From positions 1-43,432 of the forward strand of contig JAYMTF010000237.1 of NCBI GenBank assembly GCA_036897485.1: a stretch of DNA of 43,432 bases. The letters are read 5' to 3'. The stretch comes from Pelargonium nanum (lineage: Eukaryota > Streptophyta > Magnoliopsida > Geraniales > Geraniaceae). Positions within the stretch are counted from its first letter, which is position 1, and each line of letters starts with the position of its first letter. Positions 22,970-33,100 of this stretch are shown piece after piece. Below the pieces are notes generated by a model. That model ran no database searches. It had not been told where the DNA came from and saw nothing but the letters and a program-made list of their open reading frames with translations. Both the position numbers and the translations under genes were made by a program.

Positions 22970-25016
22970 GGGTATGCAAATGAATGATCCGTTGAATGCA
23001 AATCTAAAGGTAGGGACTTTTCGAGTTTCGAGTTCCACGGCTGTTGTATCTAAACTATGTTTTGTATGTATAGTTCTCACTATAAATTCTCGGGGGTGTT
23101 CGTGATTGTGCATGGAATGATACTATGGATAATAAATTTCCATCATCCCCATTTGGTGTCGTGTGATATTTGCATGTGCTATGCGGACAATTTCGATCCG
23201 AAACTATGTCCACTTGTAATTCAATGCGTAGTTTTGTGAATTCAGATTGTATGCAATTTTCGGGTCAGGTTGGGCTAGTCCCCACCCCTTTTGGGTCGGG
23301 ATTGAGGCCAGACCTTTGAAACTGAACTCTATAAAACCTGACCCGAAATTTAGATTGTCAGCTCTAGTCTAATGCATAACATTGTGTTAATAAGTTTGGA
23401 GTTCATGTATAGTCATGACTCCGTTGTGATGTCTCGCGTTCGAGTCTCGTGCATCAATGTAATTATTAATTATAATGCGACGTGATTCTAGTTGCATTGC
23501 ACATTTTCAAGTTGTGATTGTGTTGTTTGTTAGAGCTGGCAAATTTTGCCTTGAAATCGTGTGCACTCCAAACTCACACATCTTCGGATTCACATCACAT
23601 AAAATTGATCTGACATGTCACATAAAATGAAATAATAAACTCATTTTGATGAGAAAAAATACAACACGAACAATACGCTCATTTTAAAATGAAAAGTGCA
23701 CTTTAACTAACGCCTCCAAAATATAATCGGTTAAAAACAAATATCACTTTTAAAATAAGAACGGCTTGGACAAAAAGTAAAACTGATAATTTGGATTTAT
23801 CAGTCGAGTTTATAGTCCATTTAACCTATGAACTTAAAACTCGATCTAAAATCTGCAACCAATTGACTCGAATTCAGAGGACATCCCATTTGAACATGAA
23901 AATGACTAGAACTAGAAAGTAGGTATATATTAAATAAATGAAGAAAAATAAAATTGAAAATAAAAAAGCAGTGGCCATGTTTATGCAAAACACACGACTA
24001 TCAATAGGCCACGTAGTCGAGTTAGCTATCAATCACCGTTAATTAATTAGGCTAGTGTATTGTTTCAAAATTGATTTCGTTTTTGGTTTTGTCACGACAA
24101 TTTATTTTGTTATGAAATGGTACTCATATTTATTTTTGTTATAGTTTAGTCCCCTAATTGTATAGTGATATAATTTGTTCTCTCAAATCTCAACTATGTT
24201 ATTTTGTTCCAAATTAGTTTAATTACGTCGAAGCAGGATGATATGACAACCATATGACATTTAAGATAGTTAAATTTATGAATAAAACAATTTTAGAATT
24301 AGGGTTGTTCAAAATCGGCTCGACCTGGTGACCCGGACTCGACCTAACTCTACACAGATTCAGTCTGGTCGGCCTAAATTTTGTGTTTTTTTTTATATTT
24401 TAATTAATTATATTCTAAAAATAATATTTTAATTTGTATTAATATAAGTATGTGTATTGTATAATTGCTCAACTAATTTTTCATAATTCACATCTATTTT
24501 GTTTTATCTTTTCAATTATTTATAAGTCATTCAGGTCGATCCGGTCCGTACCTAGCCCGGAGACTTGACCGGTCCAGGCTCCAAGTCGCCTCTTTTCAAC
24601 GTCGGTCCAAATGAATGCTTCTAGTTGGAATAAATTGGACAAAGTGACGTGATTGATCACTTATCTCAAATTCTCAATCATACAATTTTATTTAAGAAAA
24701 AATAAGCACATCAACTTAATCTGACGGCACAGATATTTACCAATGTGAAACAAAATATTACAATTCAAGACTAAATAAAAAAAAAATACAAATAATTTGA
24801 GGACTTAAGTATAACAAAAAATAAATTGGGTATTTATTCAAAATAAAATAGATAGTTAGGACCAAAAGTTCTAAAACAAACATTTCCCATTCAAAAATTA
24901 AGATCTAACCCTAGACCCATTCAAAAACTTTTTTCACTCTTTTTTGTACATAAACTTTCACAGAAGCTTGGTGGCTTCTTCTCCACTAGCCCTGAAGCTC
25001 TCGGCGAGACACGAAA
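22970..25016. other. Intergenic region between mannosidase and PPR gene
   Basis: Holds the mannosidase 3' UTR, several worn hAT-like repeats and a scrap of mannosidase exon 11 (separate entry). At 23250-23367 a GGGTCAGGTT...AACCTGACCC inverted pair ends GTCAGCTCTA; TTAGAGCTGGCAAATTTTGCC at 23534 looks like another hAT end; at about 24300-24605 AGGGTTGTTCAAAATCGG... and ...CTTTTCAACG form a possible third element. No ORF of interest before the PPR start. Confidence 0.45.
23964..24016 (+). pseudogene. Remnant of alpha-mannosidase exon 11
   Basis: AAAGCAG-TGGC-ATG-TTATGC-AAA followed by CGACTATCAATAGGCCAC and TAG matches the 3' end of exon 11 of the intact gene (16926-16978) with few changes and a small insertion. 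In the intact gene this part encodes [18 protein letters not shown]. It is too long and similar to be chance, and marks the upstream remains of a second mannosidase copy. Confidence 0.75.
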
Positions 25017-27092
25017 ATGGGGATCTCACCATCAACTATAGGCCCAAGGTTTGTTCCTCCTTGTCCCGCCGTTGCTTCTGTTCTATCACTTCACGTCGAT
25101 TTTCTCTTTCCAGTTGATGCAATTGTTCCAAAAACCACCAGGTCTCGTTCTCGTCCTCGATCTCATTTTCGATCCCAATTTGAATATCCAAAACCTAGTT
25201 CCGTCGATGAAGCTGTTGCTTTGTTTAAATCGAAACTTGTTGCTAATCCAAGGCCTAGTGTTATAGAATTTACTGTAATTTTGAGTGCAATGACAAGAAA
25301 TAAGTATTATAGTGAAGTGGTTTCTTTGTATGAGCTGATGGGTAAATCTGGGATTTCGCCGAATTTGTATGCTATGAACATAGTGATTAACTGTTTTTGC
25401 AAGATGGGTAAATTAGATGATGCTATGGGGATGTTGAGGGAGATGGAGGAGGGGAGTTGTAAACCTGGTTTGGTTACTTATAATACGTTGATTGACGGGT
25501 TTCTTAAAGCGGGGAATGTCGATGCGGCGCTCGGGTTGTTGGGGGATATGGAGAAGGGAGGGTTGGAGCCGAACGTGGTTACGTATTCTATTGTGATAAA
25601 TGGGCTTTGGAGAGTGGGGAATGTTGAGGCCGCTCTTGGGTTGTTTAGGAAGATGGAGGAGGGGAGTTGCGAACCCGATGTGGTTACGTATACTTCGTTG
25701 ATTGACGGGTTTTGCAAAATGGGTAATGTTGACGGTGCGTTGGAGATGTTGAGGAAGATGGAGGAGATAAATGTCGCACCTAATGTAGTTAGTTACTCTG
25801 CATTGATAGATGGGCTTTGCAAGAAAGGTGACATTGATAGCGCTCTTTGGTTGCTGAAGAAGATGGAAGAGAGAGGTTTTGAACCTAACATGTTTACTTA
25901 TACGACGTTGATGGATTGGTTTTGCAAAGCGGGTAATGTTGATGCTTCTCTTGGGCTGTTAAGGAAGATGGAAGAGTTGCGTTGCAAACCTAGCGTAGTT
26001 ACTTATACTATATTGATGGACGGGCTTTGCAAAGCAGGTAACATTGATGTTGCTGTTGGGATGTTGAGGAAGATGGAAGGGGAAAATGTCAAACCTAATG
26101 TAGTTACATATACTACATTGATAAACGGACTTTGCATAGCAGGCAACATTGGTGGTGCTCTTGGGTTGTTTAGAAAGATGGAAGAGGGAGGCGTGAAACC
26201 TAACGTATTTAGTTATACTACAATTATATGTGGGTTTTGCAAAACGGACAATGTTAGTGCGGCTGTTGGAATACTGAGGAAGATGGAAGAGAGTAGTGTC
26301 AAGCCTAATATTGTTACCTATGCTACATTGATAGACGGGCTTTGCAAAACGGGTCATTTTGATGATGCCCTTTGGTTGCTGAGGAAGATGGAAGAAGAAA
26401 GTTCCGAACTTGACATAATTATTTATAATACATTTATAAATGGGCTATGCAAAGCACGTAAGATTAATGTTGCTGCTAGGATGTTGAGGAGGATGGAAGA
26501 GCGAGGTTTCAAACCTAACGTTGTTACTTATACAACAATGATACATGGGTTTTGCAAAGTAGGTGACATTGATGCTGCTGTTGAGATGCTCAGGGTGATG
26601 GAAGAGGGAAGTGTAAAACCTAACGAATTTACTTACAATGCTTTGTTAGACGGGCTTTGCAAAATAGGTAGCATAGACGCTGCTTTGGAGTTGCTAAAGA
26701 AGATGGAACAAGGGAATTTCAAACTTGAGGTAATTACGTATACTACATTGATAGACGGACTTTGCAAAGCCGGTAAAATTAATGTTGCTATTGGCATTCT
26801 GAAGAAGATGGAAGAGGGAAATGTGAAACCTAACGTAGTTACTTATACTACATTGATAGATGCACTTTGCAAAGCAGGTAACAGTCACGCTGCTGTTGGG
26901 TTGTTTAGGAAGATGGAAGAGGGAAATATCAAACCTAGTGTAATTACTTATAACGTATTGATTGATGGGCTTTGCAGAAAGGGTGAAACTGATGCTGCTA
27001 TTATGTTAGTGAGGAATATGGAAGAGGGAAGTTGCAAACCGGACAAATCTACTTACGCTATATTGAAAAAATGGGATTTGCAAATTGGGTAA
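25017..27092 (+). CDS. P-class pentatricopeptide repeat protein, restorer-of-fertility-like
   Basis: Intronless gene, 691 aa. After an Arg/Ser-rich N-terminus (about 1-65, likely organelle targeting; RSRSRPRSHFRSQF) and the PSSVDEAVALFKSKL segment typical of Rf-like proteins come 17 complete 35-residue PPR motifs (about residues 80-674) and one cut-off motif. The consensus is PNVVTYTTLIDGLCKAGNVD then AALGLLRKMEEG--K. P-class PPR proteins bind organellar RNA one base per repeat; the Rf-like clade usually acts on mitochondrial transcripts, including male-sterility RNAs. Repeats are very alike at DNA level, pointing to recent expansion. The stop falls inside repeat 18 just after an A6 run; in another frame repeat-like sequence continues, so the C-terminus was probably shortened by a frameshift. 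The gene sits between two remnants of a mannosidase copy. Confidence 0.93.
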   Translation: MGISPSTIGPRFVPPCPAVASVLSLHVDFLFPVDAIVPKTTRSRSRPRSHFRSQFEYPKPSSVDEAVALFKSKLVANPRPSVIEFTVILSAMTRNKYYSEVVSLYELMGKSGISPNLYAMNIVINCFCKMGKLDDAMGMLREMEEGSCKPGLVTYNTLIDGFLKAGNVDAALGLLGDMEKGGLEPNVVTYSIVINGLWRVGNVEAALGLFRKMEEGSCEPDVVTYTSLIDGFCKMGNVDGALEMLRKMEEINVAPNVVSYSALIDGLCKKGDIDSALWLLKKMEERGFEPNMFTYTTLMDWFCKAGNVDASLGLLRKMEELRCKPSVVTYTILMDGLCKAGNIDVAVGMLRKMEGENVKPNVVTYTTLINGLCIAGNIGGALGLFRKMEEGGVKPNVFSYTTIICGFCKTDNVSAAVGILRKMEESSVKPNIVTYATLIDGLCKTGHFDDALWLLRKMEEESSELDIIIYNTFINGLCKARKINVAARMLRRMEERGFKPNVVTYTTMIHGFCKVGDIDAAVEMLRVMEEGSVKPNEFTYNALLDGLCKIGSIDAALELLKKMEQGNFKLEVITYTTLIDGLCKAGKINVAIGILKKMEEGNVKPNVVTYTTLIDALCKAGNSHAAVGLFRKMEEGNIKPSVITYNVLIDGLCRKGETDAAIMLVRNMEEGSCKPDKSTYAILKKWDLQIG

Positions 27093-27260
27093 AACTGATG
27101 ATTCTTATGAGTTGATAAAGAAAATGAAAGATGTAAGTTGAAAGCCTATTCCAATTACTTGGTATTCAGTAATCGACATGCTTCGAAAATGAAGAAACAC
27201 ACAGCTGTCAATAGGTTGATGAAGATGATGTTGTTACGTAACCTCTATCATTGATAGCTT
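27070..27260 (+). pseudogene. Out-of-frame, decayed PPR repeats behind the PPR stop
   Basis: From 27073 the frame shifted by one base reads GICKLGKTDDSYELIKKMKD, a normal PPR helix pair, then meets TGA at the place of the usual Cys codon (S-stop-K-P) and continues as PIPITWYSVIDMLRK before further stops. So one or two more repeats once belonged to the protein. Confidence 0.75.
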
Positions 27261-27591
27261 TTCTAAGGAGGGACTGAGATAAGGCTTGTATATCGTAATG
27301 GAGACGACGAGCAGAGGCATGCAATCAGATTTTTGAGATTGCTGCTATTAGTGGTGCAAAAAAAAAACATGTGAAGCCAAATGTCCAAATCCCTGAGATA
27401 TTTGTTCGGTGTAAAGATTGAATTTTTTTATAAAGATTGCACTGTGAAGTCAATGTTATATTGAAGATTGTTAAAAATGAAAATTCTCCAACACCAGCTT
27501 CAAGGTACGTCAATCGATTTTGTTTTGAATTATGGTTTTCATTCAAAGTCTTTGCATTCAGATTATTATTAACGGTAGCTTATGTGCTTAG
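27261..27591. other. Spacer between PPR remnants and mannosidase pseudogene
   Basis: AT-rich sequence with no recognisable gene or repeat. Confidence 0.4.
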
Positions 27592-29250
27592 AATTGTGAG
27601 TTAGGGCATTTCCATTGATGTTTTTTGCAACACCAGGTTGTCTGTTCTTATTGATGATGGAATCGGGAAATATGTTGTTACTCGTATTTCCTCGAAATTG
27701 TAATTGAGGTCATCTTCTCATATCGGAGATGTAGGAGACTGTTACTTGATGATTCTCAAGGTGTTGCTGAGGCTTCAAATGAAACATTGTGTTCATGACG
27801 AATTCAAAAGAACAACTGTAAGTGAATGTTTTGTTACTCATTTGATACAATTAGTAATCTAAAATTGTTGTTAAAAATAAATTTGGATTTTTAGTTGATT
27901 CAAAGCATTCAGTTGATGCAACGTAATAGGTTAATATTATTTCTAAATTGACCCCTTAGGAGAGGGCGCTAAGTGACGTCTTTCATTGGACAAGAGATAT
28001 ATTCTCCACTTTTGGTTGCATTCGCCGAACAGGTGACAATACAAATATTGAAAATCTTTTTTTGTTTATTATAAATATAACACCAAAAGTGGCTTCCTTT
28101 GCAAGGTGGAAAGAACTGGATGAGTTCTCACATAACCACTTTCACGGGTATTGATTCCTCTTACATTGTACTTGGTTTTTGTCTTTGATAGAGACTGTCA
28201 TTACACTGCTTTATTATAGTGTTGTTTTGGTACAATAAAATAGTCTTCCGGGATTTTTCAGGAGGTTGGACTCTTGTAGTGGGCTTCCTTAAATTGTTCT
28301 GAATCATAGATTTTCAGGCTTCTTCAGTCTACTCGTTTTCATTAGAGCTTAAAATTCGGATTTCGAGTTTGGTTGAAAAGACCTAATTAACCCAACCCGC
28401 AAGAGAGGCGTGTTTTTGGTTGGGTCAGGGTTTTATGTTTAAAATATTTGAGTTGCTCAATCCAATCCGTAGTTCTTTCATGGTAAACCCAACCCAAAAA
28501 TTAATCAGTCCTATTGTAAGCAACTCGGACCCACAAAATACGAGTCGGATTTTGGGCCCCTGCGGGTGCTTGATGATGGAAAATTTGCCTTCTGTTTAGT
28601 GTCTTTTTTTATTTGACTCAATATTAAGTATTTATCGTACATGCTTTGAGTTCCTCATTCATTTTCCCCATTAATTTTTTTTATTACAGTTATAATAGCA
28701 TCTATGCATAGATCGGATCGGAGAGGACAAAGATCTTTCTGAAATGGCCAACATATAGATCGGAAATAAGCTGTTTCCTCGCAATAAGGTATTATCAACT
28801 GTCTCGTGTTCCTGTGAACCCTCACAACTTGTGAAACCACCTTACTGCTTCTCATATTTTCTTTATGTATTAACTTCAGATGACTACGAGACACGCTCGT
28901 CCGCTGATATGGAGAAAAAGAAACTTGCTTGGAAAGTAAGAAAGGGACACGAAGTTCTAGTGAAACCTACATTAGCATACCTTGGAGTTCTCGTGAAATC
29001 TGAGCCATGAGTTCAGGTTGCATCAAATAGACCCATTTGATTTTCAGGTTGGGTTTGCCGTTAAAAAACGCCGGTCAGGTCAGGCAAATCCACTCCCCTG
29101 CATATTTTCTATGTAAAACTTGCATAGACCCACACTTCTTTCGGGCCAGGTTCAGATTAGGTCTTTTCAGCCTAAAACTCGAATCGCACATTTATCAACA
29201 CCAAAGATGACAAGTTTTTCTCGGTAAATGGCTGATGCTTAAAGGTATGC
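27592..29250 (+). pseudogene. 3' part of a second alpha-mannosidase gene, decayed
   Basis: In order, the sequence matches the intact gene: end of intron 20 and start of exon 21 (AATTGTGAGTTAGGGCATTTCC, TTGATGATGGAATCGGGAAA), a deletion, then end of intron 23 and exon 24 (about 27700-27815, GTTACTTGATGATTCTCAAG), exon 25 (about 27945-28032), exon 26 (about 28106-28180), part of exon 27 (from 28570), exon 28 (about 28715-28788), start of exon 29 (28880-29010) and its end (29205-29241, up to GCTGATGCTTAA). Exon 28 carries an in-frame TAG, exons 24 and 25 have indels, and two CCCGACC-type insertions lie before exon 27 and inside exon 29. It cannot make enzyme. Intron order is kept, so it arose from DNA duplication, not retroposition. 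Confidence 0.88.
28378..28565. mobile_element. hAT-like repeat inserted in the mannosidase pseudogene
   Basis: GAAAAGACCTAATTAACCCAACCCGC...GGGCCCCTGCGGG is absent from the corresponding place of the intact gene but resembles the block in mannosidase intron 21 at 20415-20648. A similar GGTTGGGTTTGCC...GGGCCAGGTTCAG stretch interrupts the exon 29 remnant at about 29015-29195. Confidence 0.45.
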
Positions 29251-30102
29251 CGAATGCAGGCACGATTTCATTTGCTACTATCAAGGGAAAAGCCTACCAA
29301 TACGACGGGAAGAATGGAAAAAATACAAGTCGAGTGCTCTTGTCAATAACCGGTGGTGGGCAATATCATACAAATTCTAGTTTTTGTTGATTCTAGAATT
29401 GTTGTATGTCCGATTCGAGATGTGAACGACATGGAAGAAAAATAAGTATCAACAATCTTGCTGTATAAATTGTAGTATTGGCAATTTTGGTGCAAGAAAC
29501 TTTTCTATGTTTAGAACTTTTATCTTCTAAATGTGTAATATGATGTGCTTATAGCCAATAATTTAAAAACCAACCTGGGCTGGCCGATTGAACCAAGACC
29601 CAATATGGATCATAAACAGCCCGGGAAAGCCAAACCCGGTTAAACCCGGTTAATTTGGAAACCATTTTAGTTGTTTTATAAATAATCAAGTAACCATAAT
29701 GACATAAATAAAATTAATTTTAAGACTCAAATGATCAATCCTTTTTAGAGCAAGACTCAAATGATCGATCCTAATAATTGGAGATCAATTTGAAGTTTAA
29801 TCCTAATATGGATCATGGTCGTTTTTTAGCTCTCGGTTCGATCCCCACTAAACACATTTATGTGACTAAATGCATAAACCGCTGGTTTAATTCGCGGTTA
29901 TAGTTATAACAATGCAGCGAGTACGAAACCTAAAAACGACGCTAAATTATGCGTTTTGAGTGAAAATCAAAATACACTCACAACACAACCACCAATCACT
30001 CACTCACAAGTTCTGGAAACGGTGCGATCGCTCCGGTTTCTCTGTACGATCCGGTAGTGTACGGTCAGTTCACTGTGCTCGAAGTGTGCGGCGACGACGA
30101 CG
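29251..30102. other. Spacer and promoter/leader of GT29 gene
   Basis: No gene seen. 29570-29650 has AACCCGGTTAAACCCGGTTAA-type sequence like the worn repeats. From about 29940 the sequence becomes the leader of the next gene (ACACTCACAACACAACCACC, then a GCGGCGACGACGACG stretch just before the ATG). Confidence 0.45.
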
Positions 30103-33100
30103 ATGAGAGCTCACAAGATCTCGTCTGCGAGCCTCAATAAGCGGTTCAAGCTTCTGCATCTGGTTTGCGCTGCTGCGTTTCTCTTCTTCTTCGTCTTCAC
30201 AATCCAATCCTCTCTCTTTTCAGGTTGTTACTTGTTACTCTTTGCTTTGCTCAATTCGGTTAAACCCTAGCTCGAATCGGTCTCATTTTGATTCGTTGTG
30301 GTGTTGTTTTCAGGTAGTCAGAGGGTAGATCTCGACAGAGGAAGTGTCAAGATTTTGTCAGATTTTCAGTCCAGTGTCCAGCAATGTGTGGTTAGTTTGA
30401 TTCCTCGCGATTTTTTTTCTATCATGAAACTGTGATTTGAGTGTTGAAAAGAATTGTGTTGTGTGAATTTTGTTGGTTTCTTGGACTGATGCTTGTCACA
30501 TTTGGTACCTTGGAGTATCAATTGTTTAAATTTAGTCTTTTTGAGTTTTTTTTTAACTCTTAATTTAGTGATGTTTTTGGTTTATGCTGATGTTCACTAC
30601 AATCGGTTTGGTTTTTCGGAGAGAAAAGGAGTAATTTGGATCTTATTTGGTTTATTTCAAAGGTGACAGAGTATAAATTTTTTCTTTTGATCTCACTCAA
30701 GACAATGTCATTTTGAATAAACCAGATAATAAATGTTTTATCATGCTTACGGACTTGTTGACATGGTATTTTTGATGTTTTGACAATGAAAAAAACAATT
30801 GTATTGAATGCCGGTAAACCAAAGAAATGTGATTAGTTTTGGGGTTAAAAAGTTTAAAAGTCCTACTTATGGACTAAGTCTATAAAAACAATGACAGTCC
30901 AGGGGTACCAAAGTATATTAACCAATGAAAATTTCCGGTTTTGTTCTCTGTTTTCTTGCAAATTTGCAATGTGATGATGATCTCAGGATGGGAGTGCCTT
31001 ATTCATGGCAGCGTTGCAAAAAATAAAATTAACATGAAAAAAGTTGTTTTTGATTCTCTGGTAAACCAAAGTGCAACCCCTAATTTGTTGATGGTTGCAC
31101 ACTTGTAAGGCTTCAAGTTGATCTATGATTCATGAAATTGCATTTGTTTTGTTCATTCAGAACTAGAAAACCTTTAGGAAAATCATTCAGAACTGTTCTT
31201 GTGGGAACTCTGTTCTTTTGTGATTCTGTGCTAAGCTTGAAATTGCATGTAGGCGAACAGGGGGCTTGGACTTACTGCACATATAATCGACCACTGCAAC
31301 TTGGTTCTTAAGTTCCCTGAAGGCACTAACAGCACATGGGTTGGACTCTCTCTCTCTCTCTCTCTCGAAAATGATGATGTATTGTGCTGCAAATTACTAA
31401 CTGTTCTATCTTTGATATTGCAGTATAATGAACAATTTAAAGTCTATGAAGCTTTGGAGTACAAGTACGATTTGTGTGATGCAATTCTGTTGTGGGAACA
31501 GGTTAGCATTACACCATTTTCATCTGGGTAGTTATCTTCCAATAATACATTATGTACTGATGTCACTGGGAATGCAGTACCGTAACATGACTACAGTGTT
31601 GACGAGAGAATATCTAGATACTCGGCCAGATGGGTGGATGGACTATGCAGCAAAAAGAATAGCACAATTGTATGGTTTCCAACAAATTGTGCCTTTTATT
31701 GTTCTCCATGCCATTAAATATCTAATTGCATTTGAATTTATTCATGCCCGTGGTTATGAGTATTGAGTAAGTATGTTCTTTGTTTTATTGGTTCAGGGGA
31801 GCAAAGAATTGCCAGAACCGAAGTCTTTGTGAGGAACACCTCAATTTGCTTTTACCAGCAAAGCCTCCTTTTCACCCGAGACAGTTCCATAAGTGTGCTG
31901 TCGTTGGAAATTCAGGAGATCTATTGAAGACAGAGTTTGGGGAAGAGATTGACAGTCATGATGCTGTTATACGAGACAATGAAGCTCCTGTAAATGAGGT
32001 AATTTAGCAATTGGGTAGTGTCGTTTCAGTATGTTGCTTGTATTTGTTTTGTTGTGATTGGGTGCATTTCATGGTTTAAACTGATGAGACTCGGTCTATT
32101 TATTGTTTTAGGACGAAATTTGTCCTTGATTTCTCCAGTGATTTCAATGAGGATACTCCTTATTTTAATATTTCCGTTTGGAAATCTGCATATTGATCAC
32201 GAGAGAATCATGGCCTTGTATTTATTATTCTCATAGTCTGAACTTGCCTTGTAACCTCTGTGTAGAAATATGCCAAGTATGTTGGACTGAAGAGGGATTT
32301 TCGCCTTGTGGTACGAGGTGCTGCACGAAACATGGTTCCTATTCTCAAAGGATCTGGTAAGTTATAATTTTGTTTATACAATTGCATTTGTTTTGTTGAG
32401 TTTATGTCTGATTGATACTTCGATTACAGAATGCTTAAGAGGCTACGTAGCCTACATTAGACTGAAATTTCCTTGCTTTTATTGTTCACTAAATTGGATG
32501 TTGTTTATTTTCTTCAAAATTCAAGTACATAACACTCTGTTTAATGCCTTCTCAGTCAAAATGCAGAAAGTTTTGGTGTTACAACACGTTATGATTAACT
32601 TCTATAACTCTCTGTCTCTTTTACTATTAGAATAATGTTCCAAAATGGTACCCTTACTATCAATTATGCCAAATTGGTCCTTAATTTGGCTTTTGTTCCA
32701 ATTTAGTCCCCTAAGTGTCCATTTTGTTTCAATTTGGTCCCATTCGTGTTTTCTCTGATATTTATATGCCTCTCAATCAAGGTGCAGAGATCTTCTGGTG
32801 TTGTCTCATGAGAGTTTTTTATGTGCTGTACTTACATTTTTCTTTTCTTGCAGATGATGAGGTACTCATAATTAAAAGTGTGACCCACAGGGACTTCAAT
32901 AATATGATAAAGGTAAACATCACCGTAACTGTTTATATATCAGTAGATAGTCTTATTAAATCATGTTTTTTTACGCCTTTTGGCAACGCCAGAGCGTGCG
33001 TCCACATCCAACTGTGTGGTATCTGATATCGCACTATGTAACCCTCTAGATCTTTTCTCTTCCGTAATTGTCTTAGTACTTGAGCAGTCACTACACATTT

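Noticed and set aside
22763..23113. 116-codon minus-strand ORF opposite the last mannosidase exon
   Set aside because: Shadow of exon 29, extending into the 3' UTR by chance.
25478..26888. Minus-strand ORFs antisense to the PPR gene
   Set aside because: They mirror the 105-base PPR repeat unit in another frame and resemble no protein family; the sense ORF explains them.
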